Shown piece by piece: positions 11,357 to 23,900 of a stretch of DNA of 64,000 nucleotides. How positions within the stretch are numbered: position 1 is the stretch's first letter; each line of letters starts with the position of its first letter. Location: the NCBI GenBank assembly GCA_940671915.1, contig CALNVZ010002100.1:18952948-19016947 (forward strand), written 5' to 3'. Origin of the DNA: Paracentrotus lividus. Its lineage: Eukaryota > Echinodermata > Echinoidea > Camarodonta > Echinidae. The position numbers and the translations under genes were made by a program. The notes beneath the pieces are model-generated. The model ran no database searches. It saw only the letters and a program-made list of their open reading frames with translations, and was not told where the DNA came from.

Positions 11357-13728
11357 TTCTGTTTACTAAAGTCTTCTTCATACAAAAACTTTGTATAATT
11401 ACTTTGACATATAAACTAAGTGCTTGTAAACATGAATTATCAAATCTCATAATGATGTCAAATAACCACATGCCTTTGGTCTTAGGATGCATGTCACAGC
11501 CATCAAACTTTCAGAAAGTGACACCAATTGCCACGTCTTCCTTCTCCCAACTGGGCTCTCACTAACATGGAATAATACATAATCTAATGGTGAACATTTA
11601 TGAGGGCCTCAAACCTCTGCCCAACATCCAACACACACACACCTCCAAAATTGACCAAAATGGCAAGTAAACACGTTGGCTTATTAATAGTCGTCACCAC
11701 GGTAATGACACGCACTATTTGACTCTCGATCCTTGGCGCCAATTATGGCCATTTGGGGTCTAGGCCAAGCTCGGCGGTCGCCGGTTAGCAACACTCAGAA
11801 ATTGAATTTTCACAGAGGGGTGCTATACCCCAAGTGTAAATTATGTAAGAAGCTGTCATATGAAGTGTCTCAATGATATCGTTGATGAAACTCCATGGTG
11901 TGAACTTTATTATTCCCTTTTTTTCTTCAGGTTTCATAGCTGTCAACTTTGAAACTTTCAACGTGATGTATGTGTGAATCGCTGCTACCACAAAATTGTA
12001 ATGGTAGAGGTGTAACTCGGTTGCACTACTTTCTAGTTCATGAAAGAGGTTCTAGGACAACTACCCCTCCCCAGACACCCCTCTGCCCACCACCATAAAG
12101 CTCCCATCTAAATCTATTTCTGAGGTAGTTGTCCTGGGTGTAATTGTCCTGTTAAGAATGAAAGGTGATGCAGTGTCATTATCAATTTACTATTATACCA
12201 ATTAGATGAAGTTTATGGACACTGCCTATTGTTTTTAAATGACAATATTTAAAGTGAAATTTGTATTCTTCAACAAAAAAATTACAGATCTTCAGCGGAA
12301 TGAAGGTTTCCCCAAACAGTCTTTTTCACATACATAAACAAATATGAATTGGACCAATCACAAAGCTGGGATAATGTATCCCTTTTGAGAAAAACACAAT
12401 AAATCAGCTCCTATATATGCAGCCATCTCCATATTTCTTCAATCCTGCAGAGCTACTTGAGGTCATTACTTGTCCCCCACACCTTAGCCATTACAATAAA
12501 TTTCTCATTTGAAAGGACTATTCTGATAGGTTCACCATGAGACTTTCATGCAAGAGATGCCTGCAACAAGGATTGTTATTGGTTACTAATGGGTAACTAC
12601 AAATTCATCTTGAATATCAGGAGTAGATGTGAAACAAGCGGAGGGGGTTGGTCGTTTAGTTCTATTAGAGGGCGCTCTCCAATCTCCAATATTAATTGCA
12701 CATATCAATTCCGTGTATAGCTTAGTTGTGGGCATTAGAAATTAAGCCCACTGTCGACACTCCTTGGCCGGGTGTAATAGTGATCAAGCTGCTATATATG
12801 TTTTTTTTATTTTTTTTATTTGGGGACAGATATCATAATGATTGGGCTTATTCCAAATGAAAACATGAGGAACCCTCACTGGTCATGCCTTTATCAGCAT
12901 AACCTAAATGCATGCATATTCAATTTTACAAGCTCTTACTTTTATAGAGTTTGCTAGTAGGGTATGAAGTAGGGTTTATGCGTGCAAAATTATAGCATTC
13001 TATAAAACTTTTTATTTCCCACTAATGAAACTAAGGAACAATGAGCCCTAATTCACTTTTGGACCTATGAACCTTTAGACAAACAAACCTCAAAATAAAT
13101 TTGAGCACTGCATGTGACTTAGCTTTGACCACCACAACATGTGAAGTTTTAAAGAGTCGTTTTCATCCATGTTTGGTTAGCCTGGGACTAATAACAGCAG
13201 TAAAAGCATGCAGGTTAAACTTAGCATCGGACCAAAAATGAATGTTAATTCCAATATGGTTAATCTTCCATCCAAGTTTGGTTGCATTTTGACTATGGGT
13301 GCAATGCTGTTTGAGCTTATTTAGCATTGGGTAATAGTTGCTTGTTTTTACCTCAAATTACCTTTGACCCCTGCATGTGACCTTCTTTTTTTTTCAACTC
13401 CAGAAAGACTACTTTATTGGTGGAATCAACAGGGGGGGGGGGAAGGGCAGAGTGAGTGGGGAACAGCAGTTGATTCCAGATTTGGAGATAGAGGGTGCAG
13501 ATTCTGCTTTGATATGCCGAGTTTTATCATTGTTATCACAGTTATAATGCTTTTGTTTCTCTCTCCTTTTAATGTTACATGTACTCAATTTTAACCATGT
13601 TACTCTATTTTGAAAGCCCTATTTACATAATGTTATGCTTGTGCATTGAACTCGATTTGGCCTTTTGGGTCACTATTGTCAATATCTGAATAAAGCCTCT
13701 TTAAATTCAAAGAGCTTGCCCCCCCCAA
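11357..13728. other. No gene seen; TTTGACC-type repeat fragments near 13,080-13,390
   Basis: Intergenic DNA. CATCCAAGTTTGGTTGCATT and ACCTTTGACC...CATGTGACCT at 13,260-13,385 belong to the same family as 28,975-29,525. The open frames here are short and unrecognised. Confidence 0.5.
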
Positions 13729-13799
13729 AAAAAAAAAATAAATAATAAAATAAAAATAAAATAAAATAAAAATAAATAAAAATAAATAAATAAATAAAT
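13729..13799. repeat. (TAAAA)n / (AAAT)n microsatellite
   Basis: A-rich simple repeat of TAAAA, AATA and AAAT units. It is responsible for the hydrophobic part of a spurious 164-codon minus-strand open frame. Confidence 0.9.
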
Positions 13800-14339
13800 G
13801 AGGGGGCCACACTGCATGCTCTTTCAGCCTGATATGGTTCCGCCCCGAGATGAAAGCGACAGAGTCTTCAGTGGTAACGGCATAAATAAATGTATCTTCT
13901 TTGGTGTGACGTTTTTTTTCTGCCCTTGTCTGTACCTTATGGGTATTTTTTCTTTCCAAAGAATATATAAGAAATCTGTAAACAGTTTGGAGAAATGGGA
14001 TAAATATAAAAACCAGCTTCGCGATTGTGATTTTAAACACACACTTTTTTGTTTTGTCTTCCCCTTTGTTTGTTTTAGAAATGACCAGGTTTTGTAATCT
14101 ACGGCTCACAGGAATCAAAAGAGACAAATATTTCCCCTTTCAAAATATATAACAATTGTTGAAAACTTGGTTACTAACTAAATGTACAGAAATTATGGCT
14201 AATAAGTAAAAATGCAAGCATTTCAGCTATACATGTATGTTGCACTATGGCCAGGAAGGGTATGTGTACACCCACAGGGGTTTTTATATAAAAAAGGAAT
14301 ATGGTAGCTTTTCAGCACCGCGTACTTTGAGATCATCAT

Positions 14340-14920
14340 GATCAGATGTTGTTCTTTTATGCTTATTTTAATAGAAAAAATTCTATACTGTATTCTATAG
14401 TTGCTCTGGGGGTTAACATACAATACCGTGACTTCTATAGGGGGTATTTTCTACAATTAAAAGAGGAAGCACCGACAAAAAAAACACACACAAAAGAAAA
14501 ACATGGAAAAAAAATGAATAGATGTGGTTCTGTGCAGTTAATTATATAGTACCTCCCCTGTATTTACTAGCAGGCACCTAAAATAGACAATAATACAAAA
14601 AGGGAAGTTCAGAACTAGAAATAAAAGTATTTCTGTTATTTTTAATTTCGATAGGATTGATATATATATCAAAATGAATTCATATCTAATTTTGCTTTGT
14701 AAGACATGAATGTTTGGAATTAGATAATTTCAGATTTGTGTTCATTGACTGTCCCATCAGCGCTCCAGATTTTTGGAGTTGTTTGGAAGTGCAACAACCC
14801 TGTAACGTTCTCTGATCTAGTGATCAGATGTTCAATTGACAGCTGATCGACACAGTATTGTATTTATCAGTCTGAAATTCACAACCACTGATCGCCTTTT
14901 TGACGACTTGCTTCATCAAT
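14340..14920 (+). promoter_or_regulatory. Upstream flank of gene A, duplicated at gene B and at 62.5 kb
   Basis: This AT-rich stretch before the gene A start codon has recognisable counterparts before gene B (29,600-30,108) and at 62,545-62,870. Shared landmarks include TTGTTCTTTTATGCTT near 14,350, GACTTCTATAGGGGG near 14,430 and CCCTGTATTTACTA near 14,560. I see no clear TATA box or initiator. Retention in three places suggests it was part of the duplicated unit and may include the promoter and 5' UTR, which is inference. Confidence 0.4.
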
Positions 14921-17900
14921 ATGCTGGCTACAATGGAGAAAGGGAATTGGAGGCATTTCATCTCCATCTTGATCGCCATAGCAATGTTCATGCAAGGCAG
15001 CCATGGAACCAGCGAACTCTCATCGTACCTCAGAGAAGTCTTCAGAGATGAGTCAGGCAGAGAGCTCAATCAGATGGTGGTTAGCAATGAAAGCGGAACA
15101 GACTTTGTCTATGTGGGAGGAATGACGATGCTCTATCAGCTTGACATGGATTTGACACTCCTGCGGAATGAAAGCACAGCTCCTGACCAATGTCCAGAAC
15201 CCTGCTTCCATAGTACCAAGATCCTAGAGGTTGCACCATCGCCTATTGGTAAACTCATCCAGTGCGGAGGTCCAGAAGGAAAGTGTGAACTCAGAAACTT
15301 AACAGATATCTCAAGGGATTTTGGGTACACATTCTTTCGTGTTGTAAATGATGGTATGTCTGTTGGAGTTGTTGCAGTAAGAGAAGATATTCAAGATCTT
15401 GGACAGGTATTCATGTATGTTGCAACGTCTATTGGTGCTGATCTTTCTAGTAATGTTGACCCTCCAATCACCCTCCGAGCACTAGATCACCCAAGTAATC
15501 CTCTTCTTATATTTGGATTTCCATCTGAGATAAGTTCAATTACAACAGCTGGAGTAGATTATATTCAAGGAGTATCCTGGAATAGTTATAATTTTTGGAT
15601 TGTACACAGTGGATCTCAACAATCCCGACTAGGTAGAATCTGTTCTGAAACAACTCAGGAGGACCTTGATGCATACACTGAAATCATATTATCATGTGAC
15701 TCACATAATATTCTGAAATCAGTCCATATTGATTTGAATGATGTACTCTATGGCGTCTTCACAAATGGAACCAATTCAGTCTTGTGTTCATATACAATGA
15801 GTGACATACAAGAGAGGTTTCTTGATGCAGTATGTGGATGTGTGATAGGTGATGATCCTAGTTGCACTGGACAAGGACAAAGAAGTTCTTACTTGGATGA
15901 CTCAGTTTGTCTTCCTTCTTCCTCTGCACCGGTAAGTATTGCTGTTTATATTTGACATTGTATCAGCATTTTATTTCCCTAATTTCAATCAACTTTGTTC
16001 AAAAACACAAAAACAAAAGAATAAAAAAAATTCAAGCACTTTAATGTTTTCTCAATATTACTTTTAGTCATTCATATGTTCTAAATTGAATTATACATGT
16101 ACATGTATACAATTGAGTTGGGGAAGAGGGGTCTTCCCACAAGGCTGGGCAGTATATTGAAAACTACAATATGAGAAAAATCGTCCTCGTGGACCCTCTG
16201 CCTCTGTAAACATGCCTTCATGGACTATATGGGCCCATGTTGCATTAAGAGTTGCTATTATAGTGACATCGACATCAATGATAACTACCATGGTAACGTT
16301 GCTCAACAGCCAATAAAAATGCAGTATTTCATGAAAATTACCATTGATGGCAAAGTTAATTACTATAATAGTAACTCTTTATTCAATGAAGGGCCCTGGT
16401 CCTCTATGGTCTGAAGTGTTACCTACATTGTACTTTATTCATGAAAGCCCCAAAGTTGTTGTTTTATTTTTTATTTATTTTTATTTTTTTGCAAAAAATT
16501 TATATGTTTTACGCTTTTAATTTTTCATTCTTTACTGACCTTCCATTAAATCAATCACATATTATCCAGAGTTCTTTAATGTAGTTTTCCTTCTTAGAAA
16601 ACTGTGGAGAATGTAAATGCTATCTTAAGTCTTGCAGTTATCTGAAACTTCTAGAAAACTGCACTTTTAGGAACTGAAGTTAAAAAAAAAAAAATGTTAC
16701 CCTCTTTTAGCAGGTTGAATAGCAAATATTAAATGTTAATAACATATGTAATAAACAGAAAATTTTTCCTGATCGTCCCTAACACCTTCCTATGTCCATG
16801 CTTTATTATCTAATGCTTGTGTCTTATTCTTTGTTATTGTTGATTAATACTTTAATTTTTATAGAGTGGCGAAACAAGAGAAACTTTAGAGAGAGATCAT
16901 CAATGTGAAAGTATAAGCAGATTCAAATATGTCGAGGCTACTAGTCCCCTTGTTGGAAACCTGCTTGCAACAGATCTACCTGGACAACATTCTTCAATCA
17001 TTACCCTCAATAAAGAAGATAAAATTGTTGCCTTGGTTATGACTTCATCAACATCAACTGCTACTCTAAGCAAAGTAATGTAATATATATTTTATTTTAT
17101 CACCCCCTTCCCTATAACCCCTGGTTGAGCCAAGGTTATTTATCTCAAATCATTTCCTTTCATTTGACCCTAATCTGGGGGAGGCGGCCACACCCTTACT
17201 TAGCCCCCCCCCCCTCTACATTTTCGTGATAAATTTTTGAACCAAGAAGCTAAAGCCGCACCACTTCATGAGTTGTTTTTTTTTTTTTTTTTTTTTTTAA
17301 TCTTGCGCATCTTTTGAGACCAATTCGCAACCCGATAGTACCCGGTTCGCGAGTTACGCATAATTTTGTACCCATGCGTCAGACCCAAAATTGCTACAAA
17401 AACGTGATTTCATGTACAAAAATGTAGAAATAATATCACAGACCAATTTCTTCAACAAAAAAAAAAAACAATAAGAAATAAAAAGGTAAAAAACAAAGAA
17501 ATACATAGAAATTTTAAAAAAAACAAAATACATAAAGAAATTAATTTATATACCAGAATTCTTTTCAATACAATTGATAGGAATACAATAAAAAACATTC
17601 ACACCAAAAATTAAATTAGCATTCTAGGAGCTAAAGTTGTCCGCAAAATTGTTCATACCCCTGAATTTTTAAAAGTTTTTGTAATTTTGCTTTTAAATAA
17701 ATGAGTTTCGTCAAACTTTTTGGTGATCAGTATGTTACCAACATCTGGACTATTAGGAAAGTTTGACAGTTTGAGTAATTTGGTAGTCCAAGGGTATTTT
17801 ATTGACAGATTTACGAAAAACGCTATGTTCATAATTATTCATACCCTGTAGGGGTGCCAAATCTAATTTATTATCTTATCATCTCAATTATGATTATTTA

Positions 17901-20900
17901 TTTAAATTTCCACATAATATAGTTCTTGAGAAAGTCAAGAAACATCATTCATGTCTTCCATGGGTTTTGACCAATGTGTCCTCTGGAAAACGCCCAGGCT
18001 GTGTTTGGTTGCATGGTCTTTGAGCCATTTTATGAGTCTTCAACTTCCCAGACACATCTCTTAAGGGATTCTTGTCATTTCATTGAATATTCCTCTCAAG
18101 ATCATTCATTATAATTGTCCTTGAACTACTTGGCCGTATGCTTCTGAATATCATCCTGCTGACAGGTCCAATGCTGTCCCAGGTAACATTTACAAGCATA
18201 CTTTTGCAAGTTTTCATCCAGGATCTTTATAAAAATGTCTTCACAGGGATGCCTCCAATTCTGAACAGATTCCCATTGCTACCAGCAATGATAATCCTCA
18301 AAGCAGCGCCATTAGTTAGACAATACACTAATTGTGAAATAAATAAAGAAATACACTAAGCTACTTTGAGGTGACATTGTTTTATTACCCGAGCGATGGG
18401 GCTAAGAGAGCGACCACAGATGGCGCACTTTCACATTCAACATAACCCAATGAATATATTGGCGTGACTACTTTTTCCTCTTTCCTTCAATTTTTGGATT
18501 ATAAACAAACGCTATCCGAACTCATTATAAACTGTAGCCTATATAGACAGTAATATGCAGATCACATATCAATTCTCTACACCAGGTGAATTATTATGGC
18601 AATTGCATAAATCATTTGCAGACAAACGTGCACAAGCTTAATAAAACAAACTAACCAACTAAACTGAACGTTGTAACTATATATTTCACTAACACTTCCA
18701 AACATATGAAATGAACATATACAGAATGTTATCGAATTGTACTTTCACCCAATATCATTAAAACTATCATAATCACCCCTCTAATACTCCTTGTCAAACC
18801 CGTAACGGTGAAATATCAAAGAACAACCGGTCACAGTACGGTTGCAAAAATTAAATCACAATTGTTTGATCCATAGCAAATAGAAAAATAGGACATATAT
18901 CACACCTACTAGAATACTTAAACTGAATAGATGACTTACATAACCATTTGTGGTACACGTTTTAGTGAAAATCTAGCAAAACCATGACAGCTTACAATAG
19001 GATAATTAAACTGCAAACCAACATTATTTGTACACAGAATATATGAATAACATCAAATTGTGTATCTGTTTAACTTTGAATTACTAGTAATCAGATTAAA
19101 CAACGTATTACAAATTAAGGAACCTCTCGTCTACCACCGATAGAACACGGCGAGCCTAGCCCCAATTTATAGGGTTAAATTACTTTGGTAGCGTGTTAAC
19201 TCGATGGGTGAGATCAGACCAAGCTGCCACCACGCCATTAGTTAGACAATACACTAATTGTGAAATAAATAAAGAAATACACTAAGCTACTTTGAGGTGA
19301 CGTTGTTTTATTACCCGAGCGATGGGGCTAAGAGAGCGACCACAGATGGCGCACTTTCACATTCAACATAACCCAATGAATATATTGGCGCAGTTCTATG
19401 TGAATAACATGTGCCAAGATCAGGACACTGTTCTTTAGATTGAATGATTCATCTTTCTTTTGCCTAATTGAAGAAAGTCCATATCACTCGTAAATTCTAA
19501 TTTTTCTCTCATCAACTTATATAATTATGGTCCAAAAGTTAAAATTCTGGTTTAAATGAGCTCAAGAACTGTCCACAGGCCTCCTGGTGGGTCTGACTGC
19601 AAAACTGAAGCCCGTATTGGAAAGTGTCTGTATAGATATCCTCTATGTAGTATTCGCTCTTTGGCACCTTTATTTCTGGCTGGTCAGTGGTATCCATTCC
19701 GACCTTGATTGTGATCTGTGGGTTGTTGTAGGCCTCTCAGTCTACTTATTTGGCAATTCAAGGAGACACCTTGCACTTTTAGTCATGTCCATGGTAGCTT
19801 TTTCCCAAGTTTCTTACATCTGGTGCTCTTGGAAGAAGCACTTGAGTGTTAAAGAGGGGACTAAAAAGTGTGGGTAGAGCTGTTATTTTATTTCAACAAC
19901 ATTGAAATGAATGTTCGTGAGTGAAAAATTCAAAGTCCTGACAAGAAACCAATAACAAAGGGTTTGGGAAGCTGAAGACTCACAGGATGGCTCAAAGACC
20001 ATGCAACCTGACTCAGCCTGGAGATTTTCCGCAGGACACACTGGCCAGACCCCACAGAAGCCATGAAGAAAGACTATAGACTCTTGCAAAAACTATTTCA
20101 GATGGTTATTGAAGTAAATAACAGTGTGCCTCTGGTTATTTGATAATAAATTGGACTGCATGGGTACCCCTAAGGTATGAATAATTATGAACATGGTGTT
20201 TTTCGTAAATCTGTCAATAAAATATCCCTGGACTACCAAATTACTCAAAATGTCAAACTTTCCTAATGGTCCAGATGTTGGTAACAAACTGATCACCAAA
20301 AAGTTTGATGAAACTCATTTATTTAAAAGCAATAATGAAAAAACTTAAAATATTTCAGGGGTATGAACAATTTTGTGACAATTGTATATTTAGTGAAATA
20401 GAGCAAAACATATGATTTCATGCAGGAATTAGCATAATTAGCATACATAATTAAAAAAAAAACAATTTTTGGAAAAATTGACTATGCAGTTACAAAGATT
20501 ACTCCACGTGCCAATTTTCGTTGCACGCTGTCGACGCCCGAGATCTTAGGGGGAGGGTAGCTAAACAAGCCCCCCCCCCCCCTGCTGTGCATTTTCAAAA
20601 AGAGCCCAGGCAGATTAGGGTTAAGGGGTTCTCAACTTTTTTGTTGTTTATATAAGCACATGAATAGGAGACTTCACAAATTTTGTCATTCCAAAAATTT
20701 CAGATTCATGTGGAGCCTGATAATACCGGGAGACTTTACGAGACTTTGACTTTTGGAGTAGGAGGTCGTGTCTTACATGATGTGTATATCAACCAGGAGA
20801 GGGAGGAACTCTTTATTGTCACTGAAGCTGAGGTAAAGCTAGCATTACGTTTAATTAAAAGTATTCTATAAAATAGCTCATTAGTTGTAAATGGCATAAA

Positions 20901-23900
20901 CATGAGTTTGAAAATGCCAATCTCAAAGTTCCATACTGTAATATCTGTAGAACTATAAATTTTTAAACAGTAAAATATTTGAGCCAATGTCTGAACATGA
21001 TATCGATTTTTTGAACTGTTGGGTTTTTGTAAGGGACATTTAAATTTCCATGATATTGCATCAATTATATCACATGAAGGGCGATCAGAAAGCAATCATA
21101 AATTAAATGTGTTATCGTCTCTTTTCTAAAATGCAGGTCATGAAACTTGCTGTAATCAACTGTAGCCAGTACACAAACTGTCGTGAATGCCTGGGACCAA
21201 CCAATGAAACTAGAGATCCATTCTGTGGCTGGTGCACATCAGAAACAAAGTAATTATTCCATAAATCCATAACCTGTAACCTTAATTGTATATTATAAAT
21301 ATATTGACTGCTATGACAGGCAAATATTTTATAGGACCAAGTAGACTCAGAATGCTATGGCACTCAATAGCAGCAGGTTTTTAGTTTAAGAAAACCAATA
21401 GAAACAAGTCCATGACTCAAATATGAAAAGCAGTCAATATGAATGATTGTTTTTCTATTTCTACAGGACTGCTAAGAAAAAAAATGCTTATACAAGTAGC
21501 CAGGGGACCTCTTGCTTTAAGTCTTATCTTAGGGACTTGTAATAAAGACAACTGCCAGAGGGACTAGATCATTGATTTGGTTTTGTCTGAAATCAAATAC
21601 ATGTATATTTATTATAGAAGAAGCAAAAATATAAGAAAACATGATTAGATACCAATGTCATATGGATCTGACAATCAAACATCTTGAGCGTAGAATTATA
21701 GAATCATTGAATCATAGAAGACCTGTTTCTTTGATTTTTTTTTAAAATCCAATTTATCTGGCATAATGGGGAGATCTCCATAGCATTTGTGATCTCAATA
21801 TTTAAACAGCTTTAACTTTCTTCTCATTTGTGATGCATCACATCGAAATCAGACACAATAAATTCAGCACAGTGTCGAGGAAATCAGCAAAATAATAAAA
21901 AATTTCTTATTTCAGGGGGAATATTCTTTTTATTTTCTGAATTTTCAATGTTTCTTGTATGCTCTGTAAAAAAAATGAGTAGAAACGATTAGGGGAAAGT
22001 CTTTAAAGATGGATTGTTTTGTTGGAATCTTTTACTCTTTTCTGGCGACTTGTGTCTGCTTTTGTAATGATGAGTCACATTTATCATTTTTTTCTTAAAC
22101 ACTCATTATTCTGTTTCTTTCTGAAATACAGGTGTAGTAGGTCCAGTGAATGTCCAAATAGTGGTGGTGACTTCTCGTGGCTGCAGTACAACCAGGACTG
22201 CCCTCCTAAAAAGGTAAGCCCCTATAAAAAACACTAAAAAATAAAAATGATTAACTGAACACATCAAAGCAGGTACAGGTTTCCCTTTAAAAAAGAAAAG
22301 TTTTTGGCCAGAAGAAGTTGAAACAAATCTTATCACACATATATACCCCCTCTCTTGAGAGAATATAACAGAGAAACATGCTGCCATGTTTTAGTTAACA
22401 GGGCCAAAAGATAAAAATGTCACTTTTTGAAGTTATGGTATTTTACCGGTTGGAGACTGAGCCCGAATATACTCGGGATAGCTTTTGTCCACTCGTGGAC
22501 TGAGCCCGAATATACTAGGGCTGAAAAGTCCTGATAAGTTCAGCTCAGTTTCCAACTGTTTTTCTACTCAATATTCAATGAATCAATAAAAACATGGTAT
22601 GAGTCGAATATTTAGACATTTGTCACCGTACTTCTACCTTTGTTAACTTGAAATGTATACGATTTATCGTTAAAAAGTCAATTTCAAAACAAAATCGCTT
22701 CCAACACTCGTCGCGAAATGTGAGCATAGCAACCATAATGTCACTGCCGGGAACCATCCAATCAAAGCGAGGCTGTAGAGCCGCTCGTGCTCTCTCCCAT
22801 ATTTGGAAGGTGCTTATTTGCATAGTATATGCAAATTACACCAGCCCGATCGACGTTCAAGCTCAAACTTGATGATGAAAGTGTGGCTTTTTGTTTTTCA
22901 CCTCCAGCCCGAAACAAAACCTTTCTTTTCAAATTTGAACGTCCTGGAGATGAATGATTAGTAATGTAAACCACAATGGACGTTTATTGAATAGGCCCTA
23001 TTGTGCGAAGGTGTGATCGCTCGCCGCTTTGAAGATTATCCCTATTCATAATTGAACGACATGTATTAAGATACTTAATTAAGGAGTACTGCAATAACTC
23101 TCTCTCTCTCTCATATACCATATTATATACCACTTTGTACCAATTTTTAAAAAAGAAATATGATAATAACGAACTTAATCTTTTATCTTTTATTTGATAT
23201 TTCTTTATTTTCATACATCATAAGCGTAAAAATAACCAAAAACGATCTGTTGCAACATCTTCTATATACATTGTAATGGTAACATACATAGGGGGTTATA
23301 ATAAAAAATAAAAAAATAGGCTAATAGTGACTAAAAGAATTTAATTGTAAACAAATGTTTATAAGGAGAGGAAGAACAAAATGTAAAGGATGATGAAGAG
23401 GGAAAGAACGAAACTAAAAAATAACAGTAAAAATCGGGGGCGGGGGTAATCAATTGCGATTATGGTTGCGACGGAACAGAAGTAATAATTATGACTATAT
23501 TGCTGTACCACTTAAATATATAATATATCATATTGTATAAGCCTGTGAATGGGGATTATTAGAAAAGCTTGAGTTGAGATCGTGACCATATGAATCTCTA
23601 TAGTGATCCTACATTTAAAAAAAAAATCATAATTATCAAACTGATAATGAGAGTTATGACAATAAAATGATGATAATGATGAATCATTATTATAATTATT
23701 ATGAATATTATTGAAATCAATATCAGTAAGCACAAGAAGGATTTACAAAGAACATAAAGGTTGTAAAATAGAAATAAATACATAAGTAAATAAGAAGATT
23801 TGTAAAAAAAGAGAATAATAGATTTAAAAAAAAAAAAAAGAGAGAGAGAAAGACAATGGGTAAAAAGGGAGTCTATAGAGAGGGAAAAATCCGAAGGGAG

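Larger units (their letters stand above)
18307..19390 (-). mobile_element. TRIM: miniature LTR retrotransposon, 1,084 bp
   Basis: Two 158-bp direct repeats (18,307-18,464 and 19,233-19,390) differ at one base (gtgacA/Gttg). Read on the minus strand, a primer-binding site TGGTGGCAGC (19,223-19,232) abuts the 5' LTR; it is complementary to a tRNA-Leu 3' end of the GCTGCCACCA type. A purine-rich tract (18,465-18,488 on the complement) precedes the 3' LTR. The 768-bp interior has no coding capacity. Both flanks carry CAG (18,304-18,306 and 19,391-19,393), a 3-bp target duplication. The LTRs begin CGCCA and end TGGCG. Confidence 0.75.
17634..20384. mobile_element. TA-flanked long-inverted-repeat element (Tc1/mariner-like)
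   Basis: TA at 17,632-17,633 and 20,385-20,386. The arms share AAAATTGTTCATACCCCTGAA, then a matched ~215-bp block (ACTTTTTGGTGATCAGT, GTTACCAACATCTGG), and a weaker second block (GGTTGCATGGTCTTTGAGCC at about 18,012 and 19,990). Total arm length is about 430 bp. The interior shows no transposase I recognise. A miniature LTR element interrupts it at 18,307-19,390. Confidence 0.55.
17168..20620. mobile_element. TTAA-type element in gene A intron 2 (outer shell of a nest)
   Basis: Left end CCCTAATCTGGGGGAGG, right end GGCAGATTAGGG followed by TTAA (20,621-20,624). The left flank reads TTGA, a one-base decay of TTAA. Gene B intron 2 runs straight across this point (CATTTAAGGGGG near 48,119), giving the empty site. 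Poly-C tracts near both ends are subterminal. It contains the TA element at 17,634-20,384. Confidence 0.55.

Noticed and set aside
13633..14127. 164-codon minus-strand open frame
   Set aside because: Its hydrophobic part is a TAAAA microsatellite; no domain, splice context or paralogous counterpart.
14900..14920. Upstream in-frame ATG of gene A (and 30,046 in gene B) as the start
   Set aside because: The extra N-terminal residues are unlike each other, while the ATG at 14,921 and 30,109 is shared and places the signal peptide correctly.
19587..19877. 96-codon open frame inside the TA element as a transposase
   Set aside because: No DDE motif or helix-turn-helix recognisable on either strand; the interior looks non-coding.
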